Assembly (NCBI GenBank): GCA_017997825.1 | Contig: JAGOEH010000033.1 | Span: 1-23,504, forward strand | Length of the DNA: 23,504 bases | Source of the DNA: Candidatus Delongbacteria bacterium | GTDB taxonomy: Bacteria; JAGOEH01 | Direction of reading: 5' to 3' | Part shown: piece by piece, positions 1 through 8,256 of the stretch | Position numbering within the stretch: the stretch's first letter is position 1 | Layout: each line of letters starts with the position of its first letter | The notes under the pieces: generated by a model | Told to the model about the DNA's origin: nothing | The model's database searches: none | Seen by the model: the letters and a program-made list of their open reading frames with translations, nothing else | Position numbers and translations under genes: made by a program

Positions 1-45
1 ATTTATTCCCGGCTGAACTCCCTTAATCCGGCAGGTTTAATATGA
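1..45 (+). CDS. C-terminal tail of an unidentified protein (cut by window start)
   Basis: Frame 1 is open from the first base and ends in TGA at 43-45, giving the 14-residue tail IYSRLNSLNPAGLI. The stop overlaps the ATG of the next reading frame in an ATGA arrangement, which is typical of translationally coupled genes. This is the main reason to regard it as a real gene end. The fragment is too short to identify a family. Confidence 0.35.
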   Translation: MYSRLNSLNPAGLI

Positions 46-647
46 ATTCCTGGATGACGACAAGCAGTGTATGCCGGACCATTCATGCGGGTTCACAATT
101 CATCCTGAGAATGGTAGCTGACAGTGTGCTGATCCGGACATACCGCCGGTTGCCCGTATGGATTCTTCAATGCTATCACCAGTCTGAATTCAAAGTGGGA
201 TATCATCGATTGATGCGCTTTCTGTTGCGGAATTTGATTCTGGTCCGCCGTAATAGTGTTCGGAGTTGGGGAATCATCCTGCTGATCCGGATAGCGGTTT
301 TGATCCGACGGGGATACCTGCTTTTCACTCATCCTGAGGTTAAACAAAATTCTTGGTTGATGAGGGCTGCCGACGATCTGCAAGAAAGTTTGCCGATTCT
401 ATCTCTGCGCTGGATCGGGATCTGGATCATGGCTTTGACGGTGGTTAATTCCGGTTTGATCCTGGCTTTCCGCACCGAACTGATTTGGGTCGACGCTTTC
501 TACCGTATAATCTGGCTGACAATCAGCCTGGTACTGATGGTTTGCCCCGAATCATTCAATCGAATAAAATCATCCAGCATCGTTTGGCGGAGATGGTCGT
601 CCGCCATAAACTCAGTCAATTCTTCCAACCCAGACAGGAATGCATAA
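42..647 (+). CDS. Unrecognised 201-aa protein with hydrophobic segments, upstream of the asparagine-synthase-like gene
   Basis: I do not recognise this protein. It begins at an ATG overlapping the preceding stop (ATGA) and ends two bases before the asparagine-synthase-like start, so it fits an operon gene exactly. A weak CAGGT lies before the start. The product is rich in Trp, Arg, Leu and Ile and low in Asp. It has hydrophobic stretches near residues 75-95, 126-146 and 155-172, so it may be membrane-associated. I looked for the Cys-His-Asp catalytic motifs of lasso-peptide transglutaminase-like proteins and for a PqqD-like domain and saw neither. The rival reading is that this is a decayed coding region: the frame one base earlier is Asp-rich, like other genes here, but contains several stops. 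Gene spacing favours a real gene; codon and residue use make me cautious. Confidence 0.4.
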   Translation: MNSWMTTSSVCRTIHAGSQFILRMVADSVLIRTYRRLPVWILQCYHQSEFKVGYHRLMRFLLRNLILVRRNSVRSWGIILLIRIAVLIRRGYLLFTHPEVKQNSWLMRAADDLQESLPILSLRWIGIWIMALTVVNSGLILAFRTELIWVDAFYRIIWLTISLVLMVCPESFNRIKSSSIVWRRWSSAINSVNSSNPDRNA

Positions 648-649
648 CG

Positions 650-2518
650 ATGTGCGGAATCGCGGGTATTCTCAAATTCGGCAGTGATTATAACCATCCG
701 GAATATGTTAAACTGATGTGCGATCAGATCCGGCATCGCGGCCCCGATCATGATGGCTATTACATCGATCGGAGTGATCAATGCTTTATTGGACTGGGGC
801 ACCGCCGCCTTAGTATTATCGATCTGTCTACCGGCGATCAGCCGATTTTCAATGAAAACCGCTCGGTCGCTGTTTTGCTGAATGGCGAAATTTATAACTT
901 TCAGGAATTGAAAGAGGAATTGATCCGTAAAAACCACCGGTTTACCACCCAGTCCGATACGGAAGTGATTGTCCATCTGTATGAGGAGATGGGGGAGGAG
1001 TTTGTCCAGCCCTTGCGGGGAATGTTCGCCATTGCCCTGTGGGACAGGGAGCGTCAAACCCTGTGGCTGGTCAGGGATCGTCTCGGAAAAAAACCGTTGG
1101 TCTATTATCATCAGGATGGCCTGACCGCATTTGCTTCCGAATTGCAGGCCCTGATCCGGCTGCCGGAAATCAGCCGACAACCCGATTATGAAGCGATTTT
1201 CCAATACCTGCATCTGGGATATATTGCCGCCCCCCGGACCGGTTTTGTCAATCTTCGGAAAGTCAGGCCGGCTGAAATGGTTCGGATCGATCGGCATGGA
1301 ATCACCAGTCGTTCGTATTGGCAGATTGATTTTACCCGCAAGCAAACCATCACTCTCGAAGAAGCCCAGCAGAAGCTCAAATCCATCCTGACTGAATCGG
1401 TACGGCTTAGGATGATTGCCGATGTCCCGTTGGGAGCATTCCTGAGCGGGGGAGTCGATTCCTCCCTGATCGCCATTTTAATGGCCCAACAAAGCTCCCA
1501 ACCCATTAAAACATTTTCGATCGGGTTTCCCCACAAAGACTTCAATGAATTGCCCTATGCTCGCCAGGTTGCCGATTTCATTCATTCCGATCATCACGAG
1601 TTTGTTGTCCATCCGGAAGCGGTCCAAATCTTGCCGGAATTGGTCCGGCATTATGGAGAACCCTATTCCGATTCCTCCGCTATTCCCACCTACTACGTTT
1701 CACAACTGACCCGCCAATCCGTGACTGTCGCGCTGAACGGCGATGGAGGCGATGAATCCTTTATCGGATATGACCGGTACCGGGCGGTTGACCTGTCTGA
1801 ACGTTATCGCTTTATTCCGGGATCCATTCCCCGGACACTATCCCGTATCGTGCCCGATTCAACAGATTTTAAAAATCCCTTACGGCGATTCCGACGATTT
1901 CTCTCGGTGTTATCCATGCCGCTACCCAGCCGTTATCAACGCTGGATTTCCCTGGCCGATTCATCCCTGCTCGATTCGATCCTGGATCATGATCACCTCA
2001 ATGATTCGGCGCATTCCGATTTCTTCACTCCGTTTTTTAATTCATCCCGGGCACAGCATCCGGTTGAAAAGGCCCAATACTGCGACCTGATGATGTATCT
2101 CCCCTATGATTTGCTGGTAAAAGTCGATATTGCAAGCATGGTCCACTCCCTGGAAGCCCGTTCACCCCTGCTGGATCATCTCCTGGTGGAATACGCCGCT
2201 TCCCTCCCGATGAGTATCAAATATGCAGGTCATTCTCAAAAAATAATGCTTAAAAAACTCCTCTTGGATTTGATGCCGACCTATGATGCCGGCCGCCGTA
2301 AATATGGATTTGGAATTCCGCTGGGATACTGGCTGCGTCATGATCTGAAGGATCTCTTGTGCCGGTGTCTCCTGAGCCGGTCGTTCTGTGATCGGCACTT
2401 GTTTAAGCAACAGCGGATCGAGCAGATTATCGATGATCATCTCTGCAACCGCGCCGATCATGGTTTTTTGCTTTACGCCTTGATCATGCTCGAACTGTGG
2501 TTCGAAGAGTTTATGTGA
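650..2518 (+). CDS. asnB: Asparagine synthase (glutamine-hydrolysing)-like amidotransferase
   Basis: This 622-residue protein has the two-domain layout of AsnB enzymes, which take ammonia from glutamine and transfer it to an adenylated carboxylate. The N-terminal class II glutaminase starts MCGIAG, with Cys2 as nucleophile, followed by RHRGPDHDG, GHRRLSIIDLS and LNGEIYNFQEL. The C-terminal synthetase domain has the ATP-pyrophosphatase loop SGGVDS at residues 266-271, then NGDGGDESFIGYDRY and SLEARSPLLDH. The frame is open upstream to 485, but Cys2 must follow the initiator Met, and AGGAA at 636-640 is well spaced for the ATG at 650. The glutaminase residues appear intact. The neighbouring nucleotidyltransferase of a family often found in peptide or polysaccharide clusters suggests a specialised amidation or cyclisation role rather than housekeeping asparagine synthesis. 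That part is inference. Confidence 0.93.
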   Translation: MCGIAGILKFGSDYNHPEYVKLMCDQIRHRGPDHDGYYIDRSDQCFIGLGHRRLSIIDLSTGDQPIFNENRSVAVLLNGEIYNFQELKEELIRKNHRFTTQSDTEVIVHLYEEMGEEFVQPLRGMFAIALWDRERQTLWLVRDRLGKKPLVYYHQDGLTAFASELQALIRLPEISRQPDYEAIFQYLHLGYIAAPRTGFVNLRKVRPAEMVRIDRHGITSRSYWQIDFTRKQTITLEEAQQKLKSILTESVRLRMIADVPLGAFLSGGVDSSLIAILMAQQSSQPIKTFSIGFPHKDFNELPYARQVADFIHSDHHEFVVHPEAVQILPELVRHYGEPYSDSSAIPTYYVSQLTRQSVTVALNGDGGDESFIGYDRYRAVDLSERYRFIPGSIPRTLSRIVPDSTDFKNPLRRFRRFLSVLSMPLPSRYQRWISLADSSLLDSILDHDHLNDSAHSDFFTPFFNSSRAQHPVEKAQYCDLMMYLPYDLLVKVDIASMVHSLEARSPLLDHLLVEYAASLPMSIKYAGHSQKIMLKKLLLDLMPTYDAGRRKYGFGIPLGYWLRHDLKDLLCRCLLSRSFCDRHLFKQQRIEQIIDDHLCNRADHGFLLYALIMLELWFEEFM

Positions 2519-2528
2519 GTACCCTGAC

Positions 2529-3677
2529 ATGAATTCTCTTCGCTCGGCCAATGGCGCTCATTATCATGATGAATGGGTACTGCGATCGATTCTGATTGGG
2601 TTGCTCCATCCCGACCGGATTATTCCTAACGAATATGAGGAGTTTATAAAACACCGGTTCCAAAACCCCAAGTGGATCGGTTTTTTAAGAACCTCCGGAC
2701 TCTATTCCTTTATCTGTTACCATCTGAAAAAGAATCGGCAGGCGGATCAAACCCTGATTTATGACGGTCTTAACGCTCATTTTGCCAATACCGGCAAAGC
2801 CATCATGATGGACCGGATCGTATTGGAACTATCCGATCTGTTCCAATCGGAAAAGATCAAACTGGTGTTGACCAAAGGCTATATTCTATCGCGTGATTAT
2901 TATTGTCATGTTGGTTGTCGGCCCTATGGCGACCTGGATTTCTGGATCGATCCCTCCCATCGGGAAAAAGCCTGTCAACTTTTGCTTTCCAATGGATGGA
3001 CGGCATACCATTCATCCGGTTCTGCCTGGAAGGAACATGCCACCTTCAACCATCCCGGGTGGAAACAATTAATTGAACTGCATTGGGAGCTGATCGGATT
3101 ATATGGATCATCCCCGCTGCTCCGGCTGGATACCGATCGATTTTCTCCCGCATATTTCCGTTATACCCGGATCAATAATCAGATGGTGGCGACCTTCATT
3201 CCTGAAATTCACTACCTGCACGCGATGATCAATTGGATCAGAAAAGGAGGGTGGCCCCCGCTTAAATATCTGGATCTCTACTTTATCCGACCTCATTGCC
3301 GGTCCGAGATCCTGGATCGGATCATCCATAGCAGGGAATTGAAAGGCCTGGTCGGTTATATGGAACGGGAGATTCAATTTTATTTCGGAGCCTCAAGGCT
3401 GCAGCTTCGAAAACCTCCCTTGCTGTCGGTGGTCAAGACGTTCCGGGTGCCTGGGGACAGGCAGAAGCTGCGGCTGAGGTATTATTTGACTTCGGATCGG
3501 ATCCGGTTGATGTATGATTTATTTCGGATGCTGATTCCGTCAATGGATTTCCTGACCTTATACTATGGGTCGGGACGTTGTTATCGGAGCATGATGGTGG
3601 AGTGGTGGAAGGAAAAAGGGATTAAATTCTTCCATAGATCCGGGCATAGTGGAGGAGTTTCCTGGCCTCATCGCTGA
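2529..3677 (+). CDS. Nucleotidyltransferase-fold family protein (PF14907-type)
   Basis: The 382-residue product resembles the uncharacterised nucleotidyltransferase family PF14907. The core signature is LTKG at residues 114-117 followed by RPYGDLDFWID at 131-141, whose D135 and D137 match the paired metal-binding Asp of the polymerase-beta superfamily. The family's ELHWEL motif is at 182-187. The rest is rich in aromatic and basic residues and has no signal peptide. The gene starts 10 bases after the asparagine-synthase-like stop and is surely in the same operon. In other bacteria this family occurs with asparagine-synthase-like enzymes in lasso-peptide and exopolysaccharide clusters; the substrate is generally unknown. 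The last 56 bases overlap the 3' end of malQ on the other strand. The final Gly/Ser/His-rich residues look less conserved and may be a late extension. Confidence 0.72.
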   Translation: MNSLRSANGAHYHDEWVLRSILIGLLHPDRIIPNEYEEFIKHRFQNPKWIGFLRTSGLYSFICYHLKKNRQADQTLIYDGLNAHFANTGKAIMMDRIVLELSDLFQSEKIKLVLTKGYILSRDYYCHVGCRPYGDLDFWIDPSHREKACQLLLSNGWTAYHSSGSAWKEHATFNHPGWKQLIELHWELIGLYGSSPLLRLDTDRFSPAYFRYTRINNQMVATFIPEIHYLHAMINWIRKGGWPPLKYLDLYFIRPHCRSEILDRIIHSRELKGLVGYMEREIQFYFGASRLQLRKPPLLSVVKTFRVPGDRQKLRLRYYLTSDRIRLMYDLFRMLIPSMDFLTLYYGSGRCYRSMMVEWWKEKGIKFFHRSGHSGGVSWPHR

Positions 3678-5109
3678 GATTGAGATTCTTCATACGCCAT
3701 TTCCAGTTTCCGCCCAATCGTCCGGGATAATTCATCCGGGCCTGGTTATCCAATCCCAGTATATCCTGCATGGGGATAATCGATATAACCGCGCAGGATG
3801 ACATGGCCAGCCGGATCATGTCCCAGCATATATGGTCGGCGTCGGTTTCCAGGTACTGATCAACGTAGGCTTTTTCCTGACCTTGACGGGATCGGTACCA
3901 GCCCAAGGTCGTGTCATTGTCATGGGTGCCGGTGAAGACGACATAATTCGGTGTAAAATTGTGAGGCAGAAAGATATTGGTTGCATCGGAATCAAAGGCG
4001 AACTGTAGAACTTTCATGCCCGGAAAATCAAAATAGTGGCGCAGTGCATCGACTTGCGGCGTAATGACACCTAAATCCTCGGCAATGATCGGTAACCGCC
4101 CCAGCTTTTCCCGTACCGTCTGAAAAAGCTTTTGGCCGGGGGCTTTAATCCATTGTCCCACTTCGGCGGTCGGCGCGTCTCCATCCACTTCCCAGTAAGC
4201 CTCAAATCCACGAAAATGGTCGATCCTCAGAATATCCGACAATTCGTACAGACTGGTCAATCGATCGATCCACCAGGCAAAATCGGTCTTTTCCATCAGA
4301 TCCCAGCGATAATGCGGATTTCCCCATAACTGGCCGGTTTTACTGAAATAATCCGGCGGAACACCGGCTACTTTGTCCGGTTTGCCGTTCGGTTTAAGAT
4401 AAAACAATTCCGGATTACTCCATACATCCGAGCTGTCATGAGCTACAAATATCGGAAGATCTCCGATAATCTTGATATTTCTTTGATTGGCATACTGTTT
4501 CAGGTGATGCCACTGGGAGAAAAACTCATATTGCAAATACTGATGGAATCCGACTTCAAAAGCCAGACGGCTTCGATACTCGCGGATCACCGCCGGATCC
4601 CGGTGGATCAAACCGGCATCCCAATCAGTCCATACCCGGCCTCCAAAATGAGATTTAAGCGCCATGAACAGCGAAAAATCATCCAGCCAGCGGGCATGCT
4701 TTTGCTGAAACAATTCAAAGGCCCGCTTCTCCTCCATTTTCCCTCGTTCCATAAACCGGGTATAAGCCAGCCGCAAAACCGGATACTTACCCTGAATAAC
4801 ACTCCCGAAATCAATATCATCTCGATCAGGACTATATAACGGGGCGACTTCCTCCTGATTCAAATAACCGCGTCGGATCAGAATCTCCAAGCTGATCAGC
4901 AGAGGATTACCCGCAAAGGCTGAAAAACATTGATAGGGAGAATCCCCATATCCGGTAGGGCCCAAGGGAAAAGTCTGCCATATCCGTTGTCCGGCCTGGC
5001 TTAAAAAATCTATGAACTGATATGCTTCTTGACCCAATTCGCCAATACCATAAGGGGAGGGCAGGGAAGTCGGATGAAGAAGAATCCCATTTGCACGTTC
5101 AAAACTCAT
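3622..5109 (-). CDS. malQ: 4-alpha-glucanotransferase (amylomaltase)
   Basis: MalQ moves alpha-1,4-glucan segments between maltodextrins and releases glucose, in the cytoplasm. The 495-residue length is normal for the GH77 family. The start (ANGILLHPTSLPSPYGIGEL) and the GPTGYGDSPYQCFSAFAGNP block are diagnostic. The GH77 catalytic residues are visible: nucleophile D297 in LRIDHFRGF, acid/base E344 in IIAEDLG, and D397 in GTHDND. The start codon has AGAGGAG seven bases upstream. A plausible promoter (TTGACA, 18 bases, TAGATT) lies at 5178-5149, divergent from the GWxTD gene promoter. It stands alone, with no other glycogen gene in view. Its 3' end overlaps the convergent nucleotidyltransferase gene by 56 bases. 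Confidence 0.97.
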   Translation of the reverse strand: MSFERANGILLHPTSLPSPYGIGELGQEAYQFIDFLSQAGQRIWQTFPLGPTGYGDSPYQCFSAFAGNPLLISLEILIRRGYLNQEEVAPLYSPDRDDIDFGSVIQGKYPVLRLAYTRFMERGKMEEKRAFELFQQKHARWLDDFSLFMALKSHFGGRVWTDWDAGLIHRDPAVIREYRSRLAFEVGFHQYLQYEFFSQWHHLKQYANQRNIKIIGDLPIFVAHDSSDVWSNPELFYLKPNGKPDKVAGVPPDYFSKTGQLWGNPHYRWDLMEKTDFAWWIDRLTSLYELSDILRIDHFRGFEAYWEVDGDAPTAEVGQWIKAPGQKLFQTVREKLGRLPIIAEDLGVITPQVDALRHYFDFPGMKVLQFAFDSDATNIFLPHNFTPNYVVFTGTHDNDTTLGWYRSRQGQEKAYVDQYLETDADHICWDMIRLAMSSCAVISIIPMQDILGLDNQARMNYPGRLGGNWKWRMKNLNLSDEARKLLHYARIYGRI

Positions 5110-5148
5110 TATAGGCTCCTCTGGTTAAAGTCGATTCCAATCGATAGT

Positions 5149-5178
5149 AATCTACGATTATTACTCCTGGATTGTCAA
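5149..5178 (-). promoter_or_regulatory. Probable sigma70-type promoter of malQ
   Basis: On the minus strand, TTGACA (5178-5173) is followed after 18 bases by TAGATT (5154-5149), a 4/6 match to the -10 consensus. It lies about 40 bases upstream of the malQ start, in the divergent intergenic region shared with the GWxTD gene. Confidence 0.5.
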
Positions 5179-5218
5179 GTATTTTCTAAGCTATGCTATT
5201 TTTTTTTTTAAAAATCAA

Positions 5219-5247
5219 TTGACAATTAAAACCTTCGATTATATATT
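5219..5247 (+). promoter_or_regulatory. Sigma70-type promoter of the GWxTD-sigma operon
   Basis: TTGACA (5219-5224) and TATATT (5242-5247) are separated by exactly 17 bases. An A/T-rich stretch with a long T run lies just upstream and could act as an UP element. Transcription should begin near 5254, a few bases before the AGGAAGGA ribosome-binding site at 5258-5265. Confidence 0.8.
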
Positions 5248-5274
5248 GGTGTTGTAAAGGAAGGATTGTATCTC

Positions 5275-6558
5275 ATGAAAAAATATTTGTGGATTATATG
5301 GCTGGGTTTGCCGGCCTTTTCTTTCTCTCATGCCGATCGTGATTTCGCTCCCTATAACCGTTTCCTGCAGCAGCGTAACCGGGTTTATTACGATTATCAT
5401 TTTTATCCCGATCCGGCCTCCGACAGCCTGTATCAGGTCCAAATCACTTATCAGCTGCCGATCAGTTTTTTGAAATTTTTTCGGGATGACTCGGTTTATA
5501 CCAGCCGTTATGAAGTCAGCCTGGTGGTTTATCGCCAAAAGGAATTCATCAATGATCTGTTCTTCGAGAAATCCATTCAGGAAAACGATTATCAGCGAAC
5601 CTACCAATCCAATGTTTTCTGCATCGATCACGTCAGTTTCAAGCTGGATTCAGGCGATTACGATCTTAAAATCAGGATTGTGGATGCCAATTCAAAAAAT
5701 GATTTTGAAAATGATTTTAAAATGAAACTACCGATTTGTGCCGGTGACGGTGATCGCCTGTCAAGCTTTCTGATGGGATTCCAGACCATTGGCGGGCCGG
5801 AAAATCCCGGCATTCTTCCGAATGTATCTCGCACCTATAACGAAATCCAGAAAAAGCTTTTCCTCTATTATGACGTATTTCAACCCGTCACATTCGGTGA
5901 GTATGATTTGACTTATAAAATTAAATCACTCGATAATCAAAAAATCAATCTGGAAAAAAAACGCAGTCTGATCAGCGGACCCGATATCGGTTGGCAGAAG
6001 GTGATCGACAGTGTGGATATCAGCAGTCTGATCAATGGAAAATACAGCTTCACACTGATTCTGAATACCGGAACCCAATTGATTCAGCGGGAAAAATTCT
6101 TCCTGGTCAACAACTCCAACATCAATTTTACGATCAGCTACAATGACCATATCCGACTGTTGAGTTATATTGCCAATAATGAAGAGATGGACAAACTGAA
6201 AAAGGCCAAGGGTTCTTCCACATTGGAGCAGCAGGCTTTGGAGGAATTCTGGAACCAGCGGGATCCCTCCCCCAGCACGGAAGAAAATGAAGAGAAGGAG
6301 CAGTTTTACAGCCGGGTTCAGTTTGCCGATGAAAATTTTGCTGTCAGCCGTTTCAAACGAGGCTGGGAAACCGATATGGGTCGGGTGTTTATCAAGCTCG
6401 GCCAACCCGATTCCATCGAACGCTATGATTATAACCTCCAGAGCAAACCCTATCAAGTATGGGTTTACTACCGGCTTAACCGCAAGTTTATTTTTGTGGA
6501 TTATACCGGGTTCGGAGATTATGAATTGTTGCAGGGAACTAATTATGACTACTTCTAA
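5275..6558 (+). CDS. Exported GWxTD-domain protein
   Basis: The 427-residue product begins MKKYLWIIWLGLPAFSFSHA, a good signal peptide with probable cleavage near Ala20, so it is exported. The middle looks beta-rich, with alternating hydrophobic and polar strands. The C-terminus carries the signature of the GWxTD family: GWETD at residues 363-367, then GRVFIKLGQPDSIERYDY and the aromatic-rich QVWVYYRLNRKFIFVDYTGF. The family's molecular role is not established; it is common in FCB-type bacteria. The upstream in-frame TTG at 5266 is rejected because it abuts AGGAAGGA; the ATG at 5275 has a nine-base spacer. A strong promoter precedes it, and the sigma-factor gene follows after 22 bases, so the two are probably co-transcribed. 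Confidence 0.88.
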   Translation: MKKYLWIIWLGLPAFSFSHADRDFAPYNRFLQQRNRVYYDYHFYPDPASDSLYQVQITYQLPISFLKFFRDDSVYTSRYEVSLVVYRQKEFINDLFFEKSIQENDYQRTYQSNVFCIDHVSFKLDSGDYDLKIRIVDANSKNDFENDFKMKLPICAGDGDRLSSFLMGFQTIGGPENPGILPNVSRTYNEIQKKLFLYYDVFQPVTFGEYDLTYKIKSLDNQKINLEKKRSLISGPDIGWQKVIDSVDISSLINGKYSFTLILNTGTQLIQREKFFLVNNSNINFTISYNDHIRLLSYIANNEEMDKLKKAKGSSTLEQQALEEFWNQRDPSPSTEENEEKEQFYSRVQFADENFAVSRFKRGWETDMGRVFIKLGQPDSIERYDYNLQSKPYQVWVYYRLNRKFIFVDYTGFGDYELLQGTNYDYF

Positions 6559-6580
6559 CTCTTAATCCATTGGAAATACC

Positions 6581-8107
6581 ATGCCGGCCACCAACATAAA
6601 AAGGAAAATTGCGGCTTCAGAATGGTTTGAAACCGCCAAACAGAATGAAATCATTACCTATCAGGAACTGGCTGACCTGATTCCCCCCGAATGGATCGAT
6701 CCCAAGAACTGCAATCTTATTCTGGATTGTCTTGAAGAAAACGGGATCAGCGTGATTACCTCCCGCCAGAAAATCCATCGGCATCAGCCTGATCAAAAAA
6801 AGCTGAAAAAAGACAAATCGCAAACCATTCCACTTCCTCAATACGATAAAAATGATCCCCTGACACTCTTTTTAAGAGCGTACAACAATCTGAACGAACT
6901 CTCCGACTCTGAAAAACAGGCGATTATCCGGGAAATCAGACAGGATGAGCAAAAACTGGAGAGTCTCCTTTTCCAGTCTCTTTATCCGCTCTATGTTTTG
7001 ATGATCGCCAATCCTCCTGAATCGATCGATCGTGATACCCTGCCCGCGCTGCTGATCAATTTTGATGCCAATGCCTTCAAAGCTCTACTACTACATGATA
7101 AACAGATCCATTACTATCGGAATTGGTTCGATACCATCTGGGGGAAATGGAAAAGCGCGGTTACGGCGCTCAACCAACGCCAGGCGGATCAAGCCGATCA
7201 ATTGATCGGCGATATCGTTGATTCGATTATTCAGTTAAAGTGGAAAAAGGATGTCAGCCGTAAACTGCTTACATCGTTCATTCACGAGGAGGATTTCGCC
7301 AGGCTGTCATCGGCCAAAGAGGATGAATATGTCTGTTTACGGGCGCGTTTAACCGAGTACCGCAGGTTGTGCCAGGAAATCGCTGAACGGTTTCAACGGA
7401 AAAAGGATGAATTGATCAAATCCCATATGAAGTTGGTGCTTTCCATGGCCAAAAGCTATACCGGAAAAGGGATCGATTTTATGGATCTGATTCAGGAAGG
7501 CAATAAAGGCCTGATCGACGCCATTGACCGCTATGAATTGCGATTTGAACTACCCTTCAGTAAATATGTTACCCGACATATCCGAAAAACGATTCGGGAT
7601 TATGTCGCCTCAAATTTCAATTCACTTGAAGTATCCAACCAGAAGATGGAACTAGCCAAGAAAATCCGGAAAACTCAAGATCGATTGACGCAGGAGCTTC
7701 AGCGGGAACCCAGTATCGAAGAGATTTCCGTTCGAGCTAGTCTGCCGGTCGGCGTGGTCAATGATTTGATGCAATTATTGAAACGTGAAACCTCATGGGA
7801 TGGCATGGTCAACCTGAACCGCACCGAATTTCGCCGGATCCAGCCCCTCGATTCCAATCAGATCGATCAGAATAAAATCAACCGGCGATTATCAGATCTC
7901 AAACTGAGCGCATCACTGACCGACCGTGAAGAACAGATCCTGAAGCTTAAATATGGGTTCAACGGCCTGAAGTACAATGATGAAGAGATCAGCCGAATCT
8001 TCGATTTGGATATGGAACAAGTCCTTCTGATTGAACGAAATGCGTATCAGAAACTTAAGAAAGAGATTAAACTGCTTGAAATTAAGGGATTTGTGGTGTT
8101 TCCCTGA
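6581..8107 (+). CDS. Diverged RpoD-like sigma-70 family factor
   Basis: This 508-residue protein has the layout of a primary sigma factor. A region 1.1-like start lies at residues 11-59, region 1.2 near 90-120, a long helical non-conserved region at about 120-275, region 2 at 278-350 (KLVLSMAKSYTGKGIDFMDL, QEGNKGLIDAIDRYE), region 3 at 355-405 and region 4 at 445-500 (LTDREEQILKLKYGFNG). Core-binding region 2.1-2.2 is well kept, but the promoter-contacting residues are not. In E. coli RpoD numbering, the melting tryptophans W433/W434 are Arg332/His333 here, and Q437 and T440 are Lys336 and Arg339. In the -35 helix, R584, R588 and Q589 are Met478, Leu482 and Leu483. It is therefore unlikely to be the housekeeping sigma for the consensus promoters in this window. 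It probably binds RNA polymerase with altered promoter specificity. It lies 22 bases after the GWxTD gene. Confidence 0.85.
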   Translation: MPATNIKRKIAASEWFETAKQNEIITYQELADLIPPEWIDPKNCNLILDCLEENGISVITSRQKIHRHQPDQKKLKKDKSQTIPLPQYDKNDPLTLFLRAYNNLNELSDSEKQAIIREIRQDEQKLESLLFQSLYPLYVLMIANPPESIDRDTLPALLINFDANAFKALLLHDKQIHYYRNWFDTIWGKWKSAVTALNQRQADQADQLIGDIVDSIIQLKWKKDVSRKLLTSFIHEEDFARLSSAKEDEYVCLRARLTEYRRLCQEIAERFQRKKDELIKSHMKLVLSMAKSYTGKGIDFMDLIQEGNKGLIDAIDRYELRFELPFSKYVTRHIRKTIRDYVASNFNSLEVSNQKMELAKKIRKTQDRLTQELQREPSIEEISVRASLPVGVVNDLMQLLKRETSWDGMVNLNRTEFRRIQPLDSNQIDQNKINRRLSDLKLSASLTDREEQILKLKYGFNGLKYNDEEISRIFDLDMEQVLLIERNAYQKLKKEIKLLEIKGFVVFP

Positions 8108-8125
8108 CAAATGAATAAAAAAAAC

Positions 8126-8154
8126 TTGACTTTAATCCTAACAGGTGTTATATT
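8126..8154 (+). promoter_or_regulatory. Sigma70-type promoter of the tRNA/zinc-ribbon unit
   Basis: TTGACT (8126-8131) and TATATT (8149-8154) are 17 bases apart, the same architecture as the promoter at 5219. Transcription should start near 8161, just before the tRNA at 8165. No terminator is visible between the tRNA and the following gene. Confidence 0.75.
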
Positions 8155-8164
8155 AAATCCAGTC

Positions 8165-8239
8165 GGGCCCATAGCTCAGTTTGGTTAGAGCTACCGGCTC
8201 ATAACCGGTTGGTCCTAGGTTCAAGTCCTAGTGGGCCCA
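8165..8239 (+). tRNA. tRNA with CAU anticodon, probably tRNA-Ile2 (lysidine-modified) rather than elongator tRNA-Met
   Basis: A full cloverleaf can be drawn by hand. The acceptor stem GGGCCCA pairs with TGGGCCC, the D stem GCTC with GAGC, the anticodon stem ACCGG with CCGGT and the T stem CTAGG with CCTAG. The anticodon CAT is at 8200-8202 in the loop CTCATAA. The discriminator is A8239 and CCA is not encoded. The 1:72 pair is G-C and the anticodon stem lacks three G-C pairs next to the loop, so this is not an initiator tRNA. C4-G69 and C5-G68 are present; these are known identity elements for TilS in E. coli tRNA-Ile2, which favours Ile2 over elongator Met. Confidence 0.93.
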
Positions 8240-8256
8240 TAAAAAAGGAGATGAGC

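Noticed and set aside
485-649. Upstream extension of the asparagine-synthase-like frame
   Set aside because: Class II glutaminases need Cys right after the initiator Met; ATG 650 has a ribosome-binding site and gives MCGIAG.
500-1345. 281-codon open frame on the minus strand
   Set aside because: It lies opposite the asparagine-synthase-like gene, is Gln/Asp/Ile-rich like other shadows here, and shows no family motif.
8165-8239. Initiator tRNA-fMet
   Set aside because: The 1:72 position is a G-C pair and the anticodon stem lacks the three G-C pairs of initiators.
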